From Rhabditoides inermis (lineage: Eukaryota; Nematoda; Chromadorea; Rhabditida; Rhabditidae), in NCBI GenBank assembly GCA_963966185.1, contig CAWZYM010000144.1, positions 62,001-126,000 on the forward strand: 64,000 bases of DNA, given 5' to 3'. Both the position numbers and the translations under genes were made by a program. Of this stretch, positions 11,598-23,531 are shown piece by piece; position 1 is the stretch's first letter; each line of letters starts with the position of its first letter. The notes under the pieces were generated by a model. That model saw nothing but the letters and a program-made list of their open reading frames with translations. It made no database searches and was not told the origin of the DNA.

Positions 11598-13967
11598 ATG
11601 AGAGTCTCGGCGGTTCAGTTCAATACTTTCTCCTTGTCGACAGAGCGGGAACACTGGTGCCTTCCGACGCCCACTACGCGCCCATTGCGACGACGCGGTA
11701 CGCAGTCTCGTAAACTGCTAGACTCTCCACTTTTCTGTAGTTCTTCCGAATCTGTGCCCGCCGCCTCCGGTCACTCTCGTACCCACTCGCGTGGCGAGCT
11801 CCCCTCTACTCTGTCTCGCTCGTTGTGCCCTACTTTCCCCCTGGTGCTCTCCGAACCGTTTCACAAAGTTGTTTTCGAGAATACCATCTGCAAAATAACT
11901 TTGAAACTGAAAAGCTATCCATTCAAGGTGAGTACTAGAAGAGAACTTATTAGACAAAGTAGAGAAGTTATGTTTTAAGGGAGAGGTGACTTCGCCGTCG
12001 GGTGAGAAGATCGTCAATGTGATTCGCAACTGCCACACTAACTGCCAGTTGGAGTTTGCCGCGGCTACGCCTGGGCCGTACTTGGTATTACTTTGTAGTC
12101 TCTTAACAACTAGTAATTTCATTCAGATCGAGATTCAGCCTCACCAAGCCGTGTTTCGCTACTTGAAGGTAATTAAAAATGAATTTAGAATTCAATGATC
12201 CATACAACACAAAAGACAAAAGAAAATTTACGATGTGGAATGCTAACGCGTAAGCTGTGTGTGAAACTGTGTGTGAGAACAAAAAAACTAATCGAAACTA
12301 TTACGAATTCGTTCAAACCGCTTGATTCGACTGAATTGAATACTTTCTAACCATTTCAGATGAAAGTTGTCTCTGGTGAAACGGCGCACTCCTATAACGA
12401 AAGGAATGATACAGGGGTGTTGGACGCGTCGCAGCGTGTGAACGCTTCCATTGATGAAAAGCCGGATGAGAAGCAGAAGCACAACAACACTGCTGACTTG
12501 AACGGACACGAGGTGACTTTGAATCCGGAATACGATCGCCCCAAGAAGTCAAGGCCTACTGTATCCCAGGGAAACCATATCACCGGCATCACTGAATCGG
12601 GTCTGAAGAGGGCTCGTCCGGGTGTGTATAACTGTTAACTTTATATTTTCTTTACTGTGGGATGGCACAGGGCTCTTGGGCGCTTCGCAGCGCGTGAACC
12701 CATTCAAGCGCGGTGCGTCGAAGAAAGCGTGTGAAAATGAAGGAAAGACTGCACATGAGTCATCGCGCGACACTTCGGAGAAAAACAGATACAGAGGTAC
12801 TAATCATAAAATAGAGGTGATCACTCTATGTTTTAGATTTACAGACGATTCTCAAGGTGATTGGTGCTAGGAAAGACGACAACGAATCCTTTACTGTCAA
12901 TAGTCTCACCTGCGTGGGCGATCTGTTCAATATCAAAGGTTTATCTTTCTTTATCTGCCAACACTATTTCAAGGCCGCTCTGCTTGCGAGAAACTCTACT
13001 TCCATTACGGAAACATTTGGTCTCTGCAGTGTGATATGCTAGTCAATAGTGCTCACCCAGATCTCATTCGAGGTGGATTGCAGATTGATTTCTGAACAGA
13101 ACGTTCGTATGCACATTATTATAGGTAGTGGTGTTTGCGGTGTCCTATATCAGAGCGTTGCCGACCCGGAAGCGTTGCTGAATGAGTGCAAAGCTTTCGG
13201 AAGAGTGGAGCCGGGAGGGGCAGTCTTCACCTCGCCCCATGGTCTCCGGTGCAAGAGTGAGTGTAAGAGACGACGAGAGACGGTCACGATGGGAGAGAAT
13301 GATCATATTCAGTTCTTTGTCACGCGGTGGGACCAGATTGCCGCCAGACAATCATGTCGTCTGGAAGGAAGCGCACCATCATTCAGCCACCGACAAAGGA
13401 TCAGCAAAAGCGGCTCATCTCCTGCTACAGCGTTCCCATCGAGTTTGCGCGCCAGCAGGGCTATTCGTCCGTAGTGCGTTCTATTCATTATTTCTATCAT
13501 CCACAACCTTCAACTCATACATCCTATTTTATTCACAACCTCTCAGGCTTTCCCGGCCATGTCAGTCGGAATATTTGGCTATGATCAGCAACTGGCTACA
13601 AAGCAAGTAGTTCAGTGGGCAGTCAACAAGGCGGCGGGGCACGGGGTCAGATACAAGTCCTTGTCTCACTCCCCTTCCCATTCTATATGCCTCATTTCAT
13701 ACCCTTACTTTTCGTTATCCTATCTTTCATCTCTCTCTAGTACTTGTCGTTAGTTAATCATTTTAGATTGCGATTGTTTTCGCGATCTACGAAGCTGATC
13801 TGCTCAAGATCTATTTGAAAGAGTTTGGGTCGATCCTCGAGACGGTGAGATTAGAGAGCATTATTGTACCTTATATTAGTAATGAAAAGGTTCAGAACGA
13901 GTCTATTGCTGCGGATTTTGGCCGGTCCGACGGCAAAAAGATGCGCCGCGACAAGGAAAAGAAGTAG
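11598..13967 (+). CDS. Macro-domain protein, copy A
   Basis: Splicing at GT-AG sites gives one open frame. Exons are about 11598-11927, 11986-12084, 12127-12168, 12360-12621, 12671-12796, 12839-12938, 12974-13072, 13125-13256, 13312-13473, 13547-13646, 13767-13844 and 13891-13967 (stop TAG 13965). The C-terminal half is a macro domain, a module that binds ADP-ribose or related ligands. It shows LKVIGARKDD and VGDLF, then CDMLVNSAHPDLIRG with the Asn-containing binding loop, then GSGVCGVLYQS, ILCHAVGPD, SSVAFPAMSVGIFGYD (the phosphate loop) and IAIVFAIYEADLLKIYLKEF. A lysine-rich tail follows (KKMRRDKEKK). The N-terminal half is unassigned; one stretch (VTSPSGEKIV to GPYLIEI) faintly resembles a filamin-type beta-sandwich. 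Two adjacent exons share an ASQRVN motif, suggesting an internal duplication. The start codon is the weakest point. Confidence 0.78.
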
Positions 13968-14320
13968 GGAAGCGTGTGAAATATCGTGATGAGGGTAGTG
14001 GGGAAAGAGAGAAGTACGTTGGTAGTAGTAATTGTGAGATGAGGAGTGTATGATAGTTGGATCCGCATAACTTACCGGACCATTAGTTGATATTTTTTGT
14101 GATCGCTGGATATATTAGATTGTATTGAATCGTTGACTCTCTTATTTTTGATAAACACACATATACTTTCCTCACAATCATTTACGGAACATCAACGGAG
14201 AGCTGGCGTGTGGCTTTGCTATCGCTTTGGATGAGGTTCGCTGGGTCGAGTCGGTACTCAGAAAACATCACTTTGTCGAACCTCAATTGTACCTACTCCG
14301 ATCGATCATAGCCGCTGACT
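13968..14320. other. Gap between convergent genes
   Basis: Lies between the stop of the macro-domain gene (+) and the 3' end of the coiled-coil gene (-), presumably both 3' untranslated regions. No additional exon is evident. The only substitution I noticed between duplication copies falls here, near 14208. Confidence 0.5.
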
Positions 14321-14325
14321 GCTGA

Positions 14326-16381
14326 TCACCACTTCTTGTCCGTTACAGCGGTATTGGCTATTATTGTGAATCGTGTAAATAAAAGAAGCTTAAGAAAATT
14401 TGGCAATGACAGTACCTGAGAATAGGTATCGAAATGGAAGATGAGTGATGGAGATCTGCATGTCTTGCTTATCGTCATTGCCTGGAAGGGCAGCAGGGAG
14501 AAGAGGGAAAGAAACAACGGCCAGGGCCGCAGCAGGGGCAGGAGCAGGCGGGGAAGCGTTCTCCTTCTCATTCCCATCAGGTCGCTTCACAGGAGCCTCG
14601 TGCATCTGTAATCAGTGAACAGAATATCAGGCATGCGATTCGCCGGGCGTCACCCGGAAATGAGTCGCAACACTGACTCACCGAGAAAGTGGCCTTCTTC
14701 TTGCCCTTGTTGGGAACGAGGAAGACAACAGGAGGAGCATCGTCGAGCGAGGCCTGCAACAGCAAGTACATAGGCAGTAGGTTGAACAGAACAGAACACG
14801 CACCATCCTCGTCCACACCTTGACGAAATCGCGTCGCGGGGGCCTCTTCTCCGGCTGCACGTTGAGATCTCCGAGCCAGCTCGGCCGAACCACCGACCCC
14901 GCACTCGCCACAAACTGAAACGAGCCAGTCACATCATCAATACAAGTAAACTGTACCCTTTTCTCTCATTTCCTCAAAAAACGTCCCTCATTCCACTTTC
15001 ATGTTGTTACGGTTAAACGTAAAAAAGAGCCATAGTTGCCAGTGCCCAACTCATACTGGCAATCTTCTTCTCAGCCGGTTCGCCGCCTACAAAATCAAAG
15101 CCCCCGTTATTCAGCGTCGTCTGAGACATCAAACATAGAAATGCAAAATAGGGTATGCACAAAAACAATGAAAGCACGCATACTGACGTTCTTGAGGACA
15201 GCAGTACGGACAGCGGCGCCAGGGAGAGGCGTCTTGAACCCGGCAGCCACAGACGGACGGGCAGTGAGAGTGGGGGTCGACGCGCTCTGAACAAGTCAGT
15301 GGACACAGTTCTCATCACAAGTCCTACCATCAAGAGATTGACGTTCTGGCCGGGCGTCATGCGCGCGGCCGCGGATGAACGAGGCGGCTGCGGGCCGGGG
15401 AAGCCGGGGATGCGAGGAGGAGGCAGCTTGTCGTCATCCTCGTCGTCGAGCGGGGGCAGTCCGAGTGCGGCGCACCCTCTCTCGCACCGCGTCCAGATGG
15501 GCGACCGCGTCGGCCCGCTCCTGCTTGGCAATGTTCTGTTCTCGGCGATGCGCGCCCGATCAAACAGGTCGTCGTTCTGCGAGCGCACACGCGCCAACAA
15601 GGCCTGAACAACAACATTTGTCTTTGGCGATAGGTAACATGTTGAGAGAACTTGATCCGAATCACATGCACATCTATCAGTAGAACCAAGTCGAGGAATA
15701 GGGTTTCACGCTCATTGATCAAACTCGAGTCAGAAACAGTAATGTCACCGTCACGTACCTTGACGCTTTGGAGCTCGTGTCGACCTGAGAGGAAGGCCCT
15801 GTGGTGGCGGTCGCTGCTCAGATCAATGCTGAGCTGAGCCGCCTGCCGCTGCACCTGAGACAGCTTCAACAGCGTCTAAACACAACACTACACTTGAATG
15901 ATCGATAAGGATACGGTAGGGACACGATCTCGGTAGTCTAACGCCGGCTTAGCCCTACTGTATGTTTCCCTACATATTGTTGATTCACGATTCCAGATTT
16001 CTGAGTGATATGCTAGCTAATAAATCGACATACCGCGTCCCTGTGCGAGTACCCTTGAGCAAGGCGATGCAGAAGCTCACGAGGATGCAGTCCCACTGGC
16101 TCGAGGAGATACATGCGACTGCGTGGGAGCAAAGGAACACCCGGAGCTTCTCCACCTACCATGGTACTCTAATGGATTGGGCTGACTAGCGCTCCGGCGC
16201 GCTGTCGCGCGCCTCCGCACTAGGCATAGAAGATACAAAAATAGACAAAAAAAACATGTTTTTCTTTCAAGTTCTGTCTGTTTCAACTATCTCTCACCTA
16301 CTTTTTTCTTCTGTTTTCTTTCTAGTTTTCTCTATTTTCAACTCATTACTTCCTTTTCCTCCATATCTCTCCTCTACCTCT

Positions 16382-16436
<55 letters not shown>

Positions 16437-16834
16437 TCTACCCTCCTTCCCCTCTCCACCTCCGTCTCTCTCTTTTTCACTATCTTTTATCTCTATTCTC
16501 ACATCCGCAGCAGTGACAACAAAATTCTAGAGACAGTACTATGGGACCTTCTGTCTACTCTTCTACTCTCACGTCTGCAACAGTCACTGCGACTATGGAG
16601 AGACAGTTATATCTCCTCTCCTTCCTCTCTTCTATCTTCTCTCTCTCTCTCTCTTTCTCTTCCTACTCTTTTTCTCTCTCTCTCACTCTCTTGTCTTTTC
16701 TCACGTCTCTGCATCGGTGACAACAACTGTCTAGAGACAGTACTATGGCACATTTTATCTACTCTTCTACTCTCACGTCTGCAGCAATCACTGCCACTTT
16801 CAATAGACAGTTATGTCTACTCACCCTCCTCTCT

Positions 16835-16873
<39 letters not shown>

Positions 16874-16892
16874 ATCTCTCTCTCTTCTCTCT

Positions 16893-16948
<56 letters not shown>

Positions 16949-17179
16949 CCTACTCTTTTTCTCTCTCTCTCTCACTCTCTTGTCTTTTCTCACGTCTCTG
17001 CATCGGTGAAAACAATTGTCTAGAGACAGTACTATGGCACATTTTATCTACTCTTCTACTCTCACGTCTGCAGCAATCACTGCCACTTTCAATAGACAGT
17101 TATGTCTACTCACCCTCCTCTCTCCTTCTCTCTCTCTCTCTCTCTCTCTCTCTTCTATCTCTCTCTCTCTCTTCTCTCT

Positions 17180-17219
<40 letters not shown>

Positions 17220-19331
17220 CCTACTCTTTTTCTCTCTCTCACTCTCTTGTCTGTTCTCACGTCACCGCATCGGTGACAACAATTTTCTAGAGACAGTACT
17301 ATGACACCTTTTATCTACTCTTCTACTCTCACGTCTGCAGCAGTCACTGCCACTTTCGAGAGACAGTTATGTGAAAACAACTTTTTTACTACTACTCTCT
17401 TCTGTCTACTGTCTACTCTCCCTGCTGTCTACTCTCTCACGTTCTAAAAAATATAATTCGACCGCCTGTGCTTGCCAAATGACATGTAAGGTGAAATCGA
17501 TTCTCACCTCACCTCACTTCCACTCGTCACTGTACTGCATCAATAAGCGGAATTTCAGGCTCAATTTGTTCAAGTAATGAACTCAAAACCTATGTAGTTT
17601 CACCTAACAAAAAGAAAACAATCAATATTTCTATATCACGTCTACAATGACTTCGAGATGACACAGCTGAAAGAAAATCAGCCGGCTGGCGCGCCCTAAC
17701 TCGTTGTGCGCATGTCTGAATTAACTTGATAGAGTTTGAAATTGGATTGATCTTCACAAAACATAATATATTGACTGAACTTGTCTGAAACACTTTCCTT
17801 GTCTTTTAGAACCTCAAACTCGTCGTTTCGTCGAAATTATTAGTTGAAGCTACAAATTTTGTCTTTTTTTTCAACTGACTCAATCCATAATTGTTATATT
17901 TAGACATATTCTTATCAAAAAAGACACAACTAAGTGGATATGGGTCAGTGTATGCGAATGCCAACTATTCGATATCGATCGGTTGACCTGGCGGCTGGTA
18001 GCGAGCAATCCGGTGGGCGCGACCCCAGCAAGTAACGCGCGCTCAGAAAATGTCTAATACTGTATGAAGACAAAGTCCGATCGATCTGAAACTTTGACAG
18101 AAGGGCTTTTTTGCCCATAAAAGCTTAAGTTTACAAATTGGACCCTCTATCTCGTCTGTACGAAAAGTCGATCATATTCGCCATATTTGGTGACTTTTCA
18201 AAAAAGGAAACCAATTTTTATAATCTATTATACGTAATCTTTCTTTTATTCAATTTTTATAGAAATCGAAGTTCATGAATTTTGGGTGCATTTTGGGTAC
18301 ATTCGCCTATTTGGGCATGAAGATGAGGTCACAGGCAGCTGGTATCGCGGCTATCGACTTTTTCTAGGTCGATTCACTTACTCTCCAAATTTGGTTCCAA
18401 TTGAAGTATTTTGAAATTTTTCTCCATAGTTAAGAGATTAGGTGATAACTATGATTAGGAGATCGCTATTGACGAGATATTTGGAATTTTGCGATATTAG
18501 TATAAGAGAAAACTTTTTTGAAAAATTCAACAAGTAGGATTGGTTTTGAAGAGAGATATCGATCCGGAAAGACAGACAGACAGACGCCATAGTAAAATTT
18601 AGTATGAAAGGGGGATTATCGATCAAGTATCGACTGATTATCGGTCAAGAATCGTCGTCCACCACTAACCTTGATTGCTAAACTGTATTCCCCCGGCGTT
18701 AGCCTACCAAGATCTTGGCCCTACTGCATGCTTCCATTCATATTGTGTGATTGCAATGTCATGTACAGTTATAACGATTCCGGATAAATCTCTGAACCCT
18801 CTGAACCGCGTCCCTGTCACGGCAAGCCGCGCAGTCTCGCCTGCTCCTCCTCCTGCAGCTGTCGGTTCTCCCTTCGCAGGTGCTGCTCGCGCCTGTGCAG
18901 CGTGCGCATGTCCGCCTCCAGACGAACGCGCTCGTCCACGAACTGCAAAGACCCATTGAAATACTCATACAATTACATGAACACTGTAGGATTGTGCGTG
19001 CTACCAGATCACCCCTCATTCGAGCATTGTATGTCGGAATCAGGCTGATAAGCAAAGAACGTAAACAGGTAGATAACTCGCGTACCTCGGAGAAAATGCA
19101 GTTTCCGCGGCTGGCGTAGACGACGTTGTTGCGGGCGGCGTCGGCCTGCGCTTCCAACGCGCGCAGCTCTTCGCGGCACTCTTTGAGGGAGGCGCGCGTG
19201 GCCGCCGCGTCCGCCTCCACTCTCTCCAAGTGATCCCGCGTCTCCGACAGCTCGCGATCCACAGAGTGCACGCGAGCCAGCGCCTTCCCCAGCTCCGACA
19301 CCAACTCCTCGCGTTCCATGCTCATACGTGT
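14326..19331 (-). CDS. Coiled-coil adaptor protein, Spindly/BICD-like (copy A)
   Basis: Exons on - include 19086-19331, 18821-18942, 15759-15876, about 15328-15603, 15188-15288, 15053-15123, 14822-14935, 14680-14755 and a tail near 14410-14605. The first reads as a long heptad coil (REELVSELGKALARVHS, then HLERVEADAAATRASL) ending RGNCIFSE. It joins in phase to FVDERVRLEADMRTLH. A GN-x-hydrophobic-F-x-E motif followed by R and E at the start of the next helix is typical of the Spindly/BICD class of dynein-adaptor coils, so the family call is inference. The later exons are acidic and Pro-rich, with FPGPQPPR and GGFDFVGGEPAEKK. The 15328-15603 exon has a segment (QNIAKQERADAVAHLDAV) readable only in a shifted frame. 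Helitron A lies in the intron between 18821 and 15876. Upstream exons up to 19.9 kb are possible. Confidence 0.5.
15985..16175 (+). CDS. Possible exon of unknown gene
   Basis: An open + frame reads VPLSKAMQKLTRMQSHWLEE, continuing IHATAWEQRNTRSFSTYH, which looks like real amphipathic protein. It sits directly beside the Helitron A insertion point and is duplicated at about 27970-28160. No splice partners or family could be established, and it lies antisense in an intron of the coiled-coil gene. Confidence 0.3.
16186..18615 (-). mobile_element. Non-autonomous Helitron insertion A
   Basis: Copy B has an uninterrupted site at 28170/28171 (gggctga|ttatcg) where copy A carries these 2430 bp. Read on -, the insert starts TCCCCCTTTCATACT and ends CTAG (a CTRR end), sits between A and T, and makes no target-site duplication. 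A perfect 7-bp hairpin GGCGCGC-GACA-GCGCGCC (16196-16213) lies 10 bases before the end. These are the defining Helitron features. No Rep/helicase coding was found. The interior holds CT-rich tandem blocks (16526-17400) and AT-rich DNA. The 5' end shares an interrupted motif (TACTAAA then CTATGG-GTC-GTC) with insertion B. Confidence 0.88.
16526..17400. repeat. CT-rich tandem blocks inside Helitron A
   Basis: The motif tctagagacagtactatg recurs near 16526, 16731, 17020 and 17287. Each occurrence is followed by a conserved block (ctactcttctactctcacgt, then gacagttatgtctactc) and a long (CT)n tract. Spacing varies (about 205-290 bp), mostly through CT length. Ser/Leu open frames here are artefacts of the CT tracts. 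Confidence 0.85.
18616..18790 (+). repeat. Dispersed SINE-like repeat (copy in duplication)
   Basis: Matches 5775-5946 and, inverted, about 52050-52265, and is duplicated at 28171-28345. It begins at the Helitron A insertion point, so the Helitron landed at the edge of, or just inside, an older repeat. Confidence 0.5.
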
Positions 19332-19659
19332 CTGCAATCAGAATAAGCGTGGTCGAACTAGTGAGGCTCACTCATTCCTCCTCGAGTTTGGCCGAGTCGT
19401 GTCGAACAGTTACATGCGACTGCAGCTCCTGGGTGAGCAGCGCCGCCGCAGTCGCCGACGCAGACGACGTCGACGTGCCGGGCATCTGGAAGACGTCACG
19501 ACCTTCTGGAAGAGATTGGCGAGGAGATGTGCGGACAGAGCGTTGCGGCCGCGCTGCTGCCGCCGCCACTGGCACCGCTCAAAAGACCCGGCATGAGAAG
19601 AACATCATCATCGCATCATCATGCATCATCGCAGCCGCCATTGCAAGGTCTTCGAGCAG

Positions 19660-19698
19660 GAAAAGAGAGAGAGATGGAGAGAGAGAGATGGAGAGAGA

Positions 19699-19755
<57 letters not shown>
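19660..19755. repeat. (GA)n microsatellite
   Basis: Purine tract of gagatgg and GA repeats, longer here than at 29215-29292 in copy B. This length difference is one of the few changes between the copies. Confidence 0.9.
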
Positions 19756-19923
19756 GCCACCCACCCCTCGCAGACCCCCGACAGTGACTGCTGCATCATG
19801 GCTGCCGCCCGCAACTTCTCCTTCTCCTCGCGTCCCTTGCTGCGGGAGGAGTAGGAGGTGGAGGGTTAGTCTCCACGCGACGACGCATCTGAAACATGAC
19901 AGCTAGACAAACTATACTATCGC

Positions 19924-20972
19924 TACATGTGTGTGCGGGGTTTTAGACCGTACAAAAGAGCTCGAGAGGAATCGAACCTCCATCGGAAGCCTCAATCAGA
20001 GGCTAACTAAGCAAACCAGCACGAACCCGAGAAATGGCCAACACCCGGCACACACAATAACCCACAGTGTGCATAAATATATTTGATTCAATCTAACATT
20101 AGGATCGCGGTCGTTCTACCATGCTGAAACTGAACACTAGACAACATTCCACCGAGAGGGAGGCGGGGCCATAGGGGCGGGGTCAGCCAATTGCTATCGC
20201 TACATGTGTGTGCGGGGTTTTAGACCGTACAAAAGAGCTCGAGAGGAATCGAACCTCCATCGGAAGCCTCAATCAGAGGCTAACTAAGCAAACCAGCACG
20301 AACCCGAGAAATGGACAACACCCGGCACACACAATAACCCACAGTGTGCATAAATATATTTGATTCAATCTAACATTAGGATCGCGGTCGTTCTACCATG
20401 CTGAAACTGAACACTAGACAACATTCCACCGAGAGGGAGGCGGGGCCATAGGGGCGGGGTCAGCCAATTGCTATCGCTACATGTGTGTGCGGGGTTTTAG
20501 ACCGCACAAAAGAGCTCGAGAGGAATCGAACCTCCATCGGAAGCCTCAATCAGAGGCTAACTAAGCAAACCAGCACGAACCCGAGAAATGGCCAACACCC
20601 GGCACACACAATAACCCACAGTGTGCATAAATATATTTGATTCAATCTAACATTAGGATCGCGGTCGTTCTACCATGCTGAAACTGAACACTAGACAACA
20701 TTCCACCGAGAGGGAGGCGGGGCCATAGGGGCGGGGTCAGCCAATTGCTATCGCTACATGTGTGTGCGGGTTTTAGACCGTACAAAAGAGCTCGAGAGGA
20801 ATCGAACCTCCATCGGAAGCCTCAATCAGATGCTAACTAAGCAAACCAGCACGAACCCGAGAAATGGACAACACCCGGCACACACAATAACCCACAGTGT
20901 GCATAAATATATTTGATTTAATCTAACAATAGGATCGCGGTCGTTCTACCATGCTGAGGCTAAACGCTAGAC
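19924..20972. repeat. 277-bp tandem array, 4 units (copy B)
   Basis: Units begin at 19924, 20201, 20478 and 20755. The last carries the same private variants as the last unit of the first array, anchoring the two arrays as duplicates that differ by three units. Each unit has the - strand tRNA-like segment. Confidence 0.95.
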
Positions 20973-21473
20973 ATTTCACATATATCCAACGTTCACTAAT
21001 CACACTTTAGAATCAATAATTAATCGATACAAACTATGCTCCTATCCTCGGCACTCATCTCATATGCTCCTATCCTAGGCTGAGCGCAGAGAGGCGGGGC
21101 TTTGACAAAATCGCGTCGCGGGGGCCTCTTCTCCGGCTGCACGTTGAGATCTCCGAGCCAGCTCGGCCGAACCACCGACCCCGCACTCGCCACAAACTGA
21201 AACGAGCCAGTCACATCATCAATACAAGTAAACTGTACCCTTTTCTCTCATTTCCTCAAAAAACGTCCCTCATTCCACTTTCATGTTGTTACGGTTAAAC
21301 GTAAAAAAGAGCCATAGTTGCCAGTGCCCAACTCATACCGCGCAGAGTGGGGGCGGTTCCCCGTCGGAGAGTGAGTGTGCTGTGTGTACGACTACTGTTG
21401 CTCACATCGACTACACACGTCTGCTATACAACTGTCACTCTCCTTTTCAGTGTGACTCTCCTTTTCAGTATCG

Positions 21474-23463
21474 ATGAGAGTCTCGGCGGTTCAGTTCAAT
21501 ACTTTCTCCTTGTCGACAGAGCGGGAACACTGGTGCCTTCCGACGCCCACTACGCGCCCATTGCGACGACGCGGTACGCAGTCTCGTAAACTGCTAGACT
21601 CTCCACTTTTCTGTAGTTCTTCCGAATCTGTGCCCGCCGCCTCCGGTCACTCTCGTACCCACTCGCGTGGCGAGCTCCCCTCTACTCTGTCTCGCTCGTT
21701 GTGCCCTACTTTCCCCCTGGTGCTCTCCGAACCGTTTCACAAAGTTGTTTTCGAGAATACCATCTGCAAAATAACTTTGAAACTGAAAAGCTATCCATTC
21801 AAGGTGAGTACTAGAAGAGAACTTATTAGACAAAGTAGAGAAGTTATGTTTTAAGGGAGAGGTGACTTCGCCGTCGGGTGAGAAGATCGTCAATGTGATT
21901 CGCAACTGCCACACTAACTGCCAGTTGGAGTTTGCCGCGGCTACGCCTGGGCCGTACTTGGTATTACTTTGTAGTCTCTTAACAACTAGTAATTTCATTC
22001 AGATCGAGATTCAGCCTCACCAAGCCGTGTTTCGCTACTTGAAGGTAATTAAAAATGAATTTAGAATTCAATGATCCATACAACACAAAAGACAAAAGAA
22101 AATTTACGATGTGGAATGCTAACGCGTAAGCTGTGTGTGAAACTGTGTGTGAGAACAAAAAAACTAATCGAAACTATTACGAATTCGTTCAAACCGCTTG
22201 ATTCGACTGAATTGAATACTTTCTAACCATCTCCTTTTCTCACTAAAATGTCCTATGGTGTCCGTCCGTCATTGGAAGGTCATAACTAGCTTCAAACTTA
22301 ACCGATTTCTATGAAACTTGGTAGAAAGTTGTGTCACCTGCACCAGACGACGACAAAATTCAGGCACCTCTCTACTCCTCCTCTACGCCCATATTTGGTC
22401 GAAAAACCACCAAAAATGGCCATTTTTTCACTTTTTCGTGTCTGTCCGCGGTCATAACTCCGTTTCCACATAACCGATTCGCCTCAAACTTTGCAGAAAG
22501 TTTGCATGTTACTTCAGGATGCAGTCCACTTCGTGATAGCTTTCTATTCATACTCAATGTCCATATTTGGAAGAAAAACCACAAAAATCATCGATTTTGA
22601 CGCTGTCCGCAGCGAAAGCGTCTCACCATGGAAACAGTTCCGCTTCATGTTTCGTAAATACTATAAACAAATAGTTCTTTCGAGTACCTGCAAAATTCAG
22701 CCTGATTGGTTATGGATGGAGGAAGATATAGTCATATTACCAAGAAATGCGCGCGCGCCCTCGCCTCATTTTTGCGATTTTGAGTGTTTCCGCGGTCATA
22801 ACTTGATTTATACTGAACCAATTTGTATGAAACTTCACATATAGTTGGGTTTATGTCTTCGGATGCAGTGCACATCGTGACAGTTCTCAAATTTGCTTTC
22901 ATTACCTCTATTTTTGACGGAAAACCCACCAAAAATGGTCACTTTTGCACTTTTCTCTGTCTGTCCGCAGGCATAACTCTGTTTATACAGAACAGATTTG
23001 CGTGAAATTTCGCAGAAGCTCTACATAGTACTTCAGGATGCAGTCCACTTCACGATAGGTCTCTCCTTACTCTCGATGTCCAAATTTGGAGAAAAAATCA
23101 CAAAGTTCATCGATTTTGCTGCTTTCCGCAGTGAAAGCTTCTCACCCAAGACACGGTTCTGTTTATTTTTTTCAGTAAAGACTTGTATGAAATAGTTCTT
23201 TCGCATACTTGCAAAATTCAGCATGATTGGTTACGAGGAATATATAGTTAAATTACCAAAAGGTGTGCGCGCTCTATCCTTTCTATTGCGATTGCGATTT
23301 TGAGTACTTCCACGTTCAGAACTTGGTTCATATTGAACCAACTTGTGTGAAACTTTGCTGATAGTTGGAATTTCTGTCTTTTTATTCAGAACACGTTATG
23401 ATAATTATGAATATTGCGTTCATTACCTTATTTAGTGGAACGGTATGTAGAGATGTGAGAGAA

Positions 23464-23531
<68 letters not shown>

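Larger units (their letters stand above)
9217..19919. repeat. Tandem segmental duplication, copy A
   Basis: From the end of the 277-bp array to 19919 this segment is repeated almost exactly from 20752 to about 29457. Offsets are +9876 before 12353, +11985 from 12354 to 16185, and +9555 after 18615; the jumps are the two insertions. I noticed one substitution (gcgTgtgg near 14208 against gcgTatgg near 26193) and a GA-repeat length change near 19700. The join at 19917-19919 is actatacta meeting the array sequence, with cta microhomology. Confidence 0.95.

Noticed and set aside
18300..18615. Possible long terminal repeat at the right side of insertion A
   Set aside because: The empty site in copy B shows the boundary at 18615 with a Helitron-type TC end, with no direct repeat of the other end.
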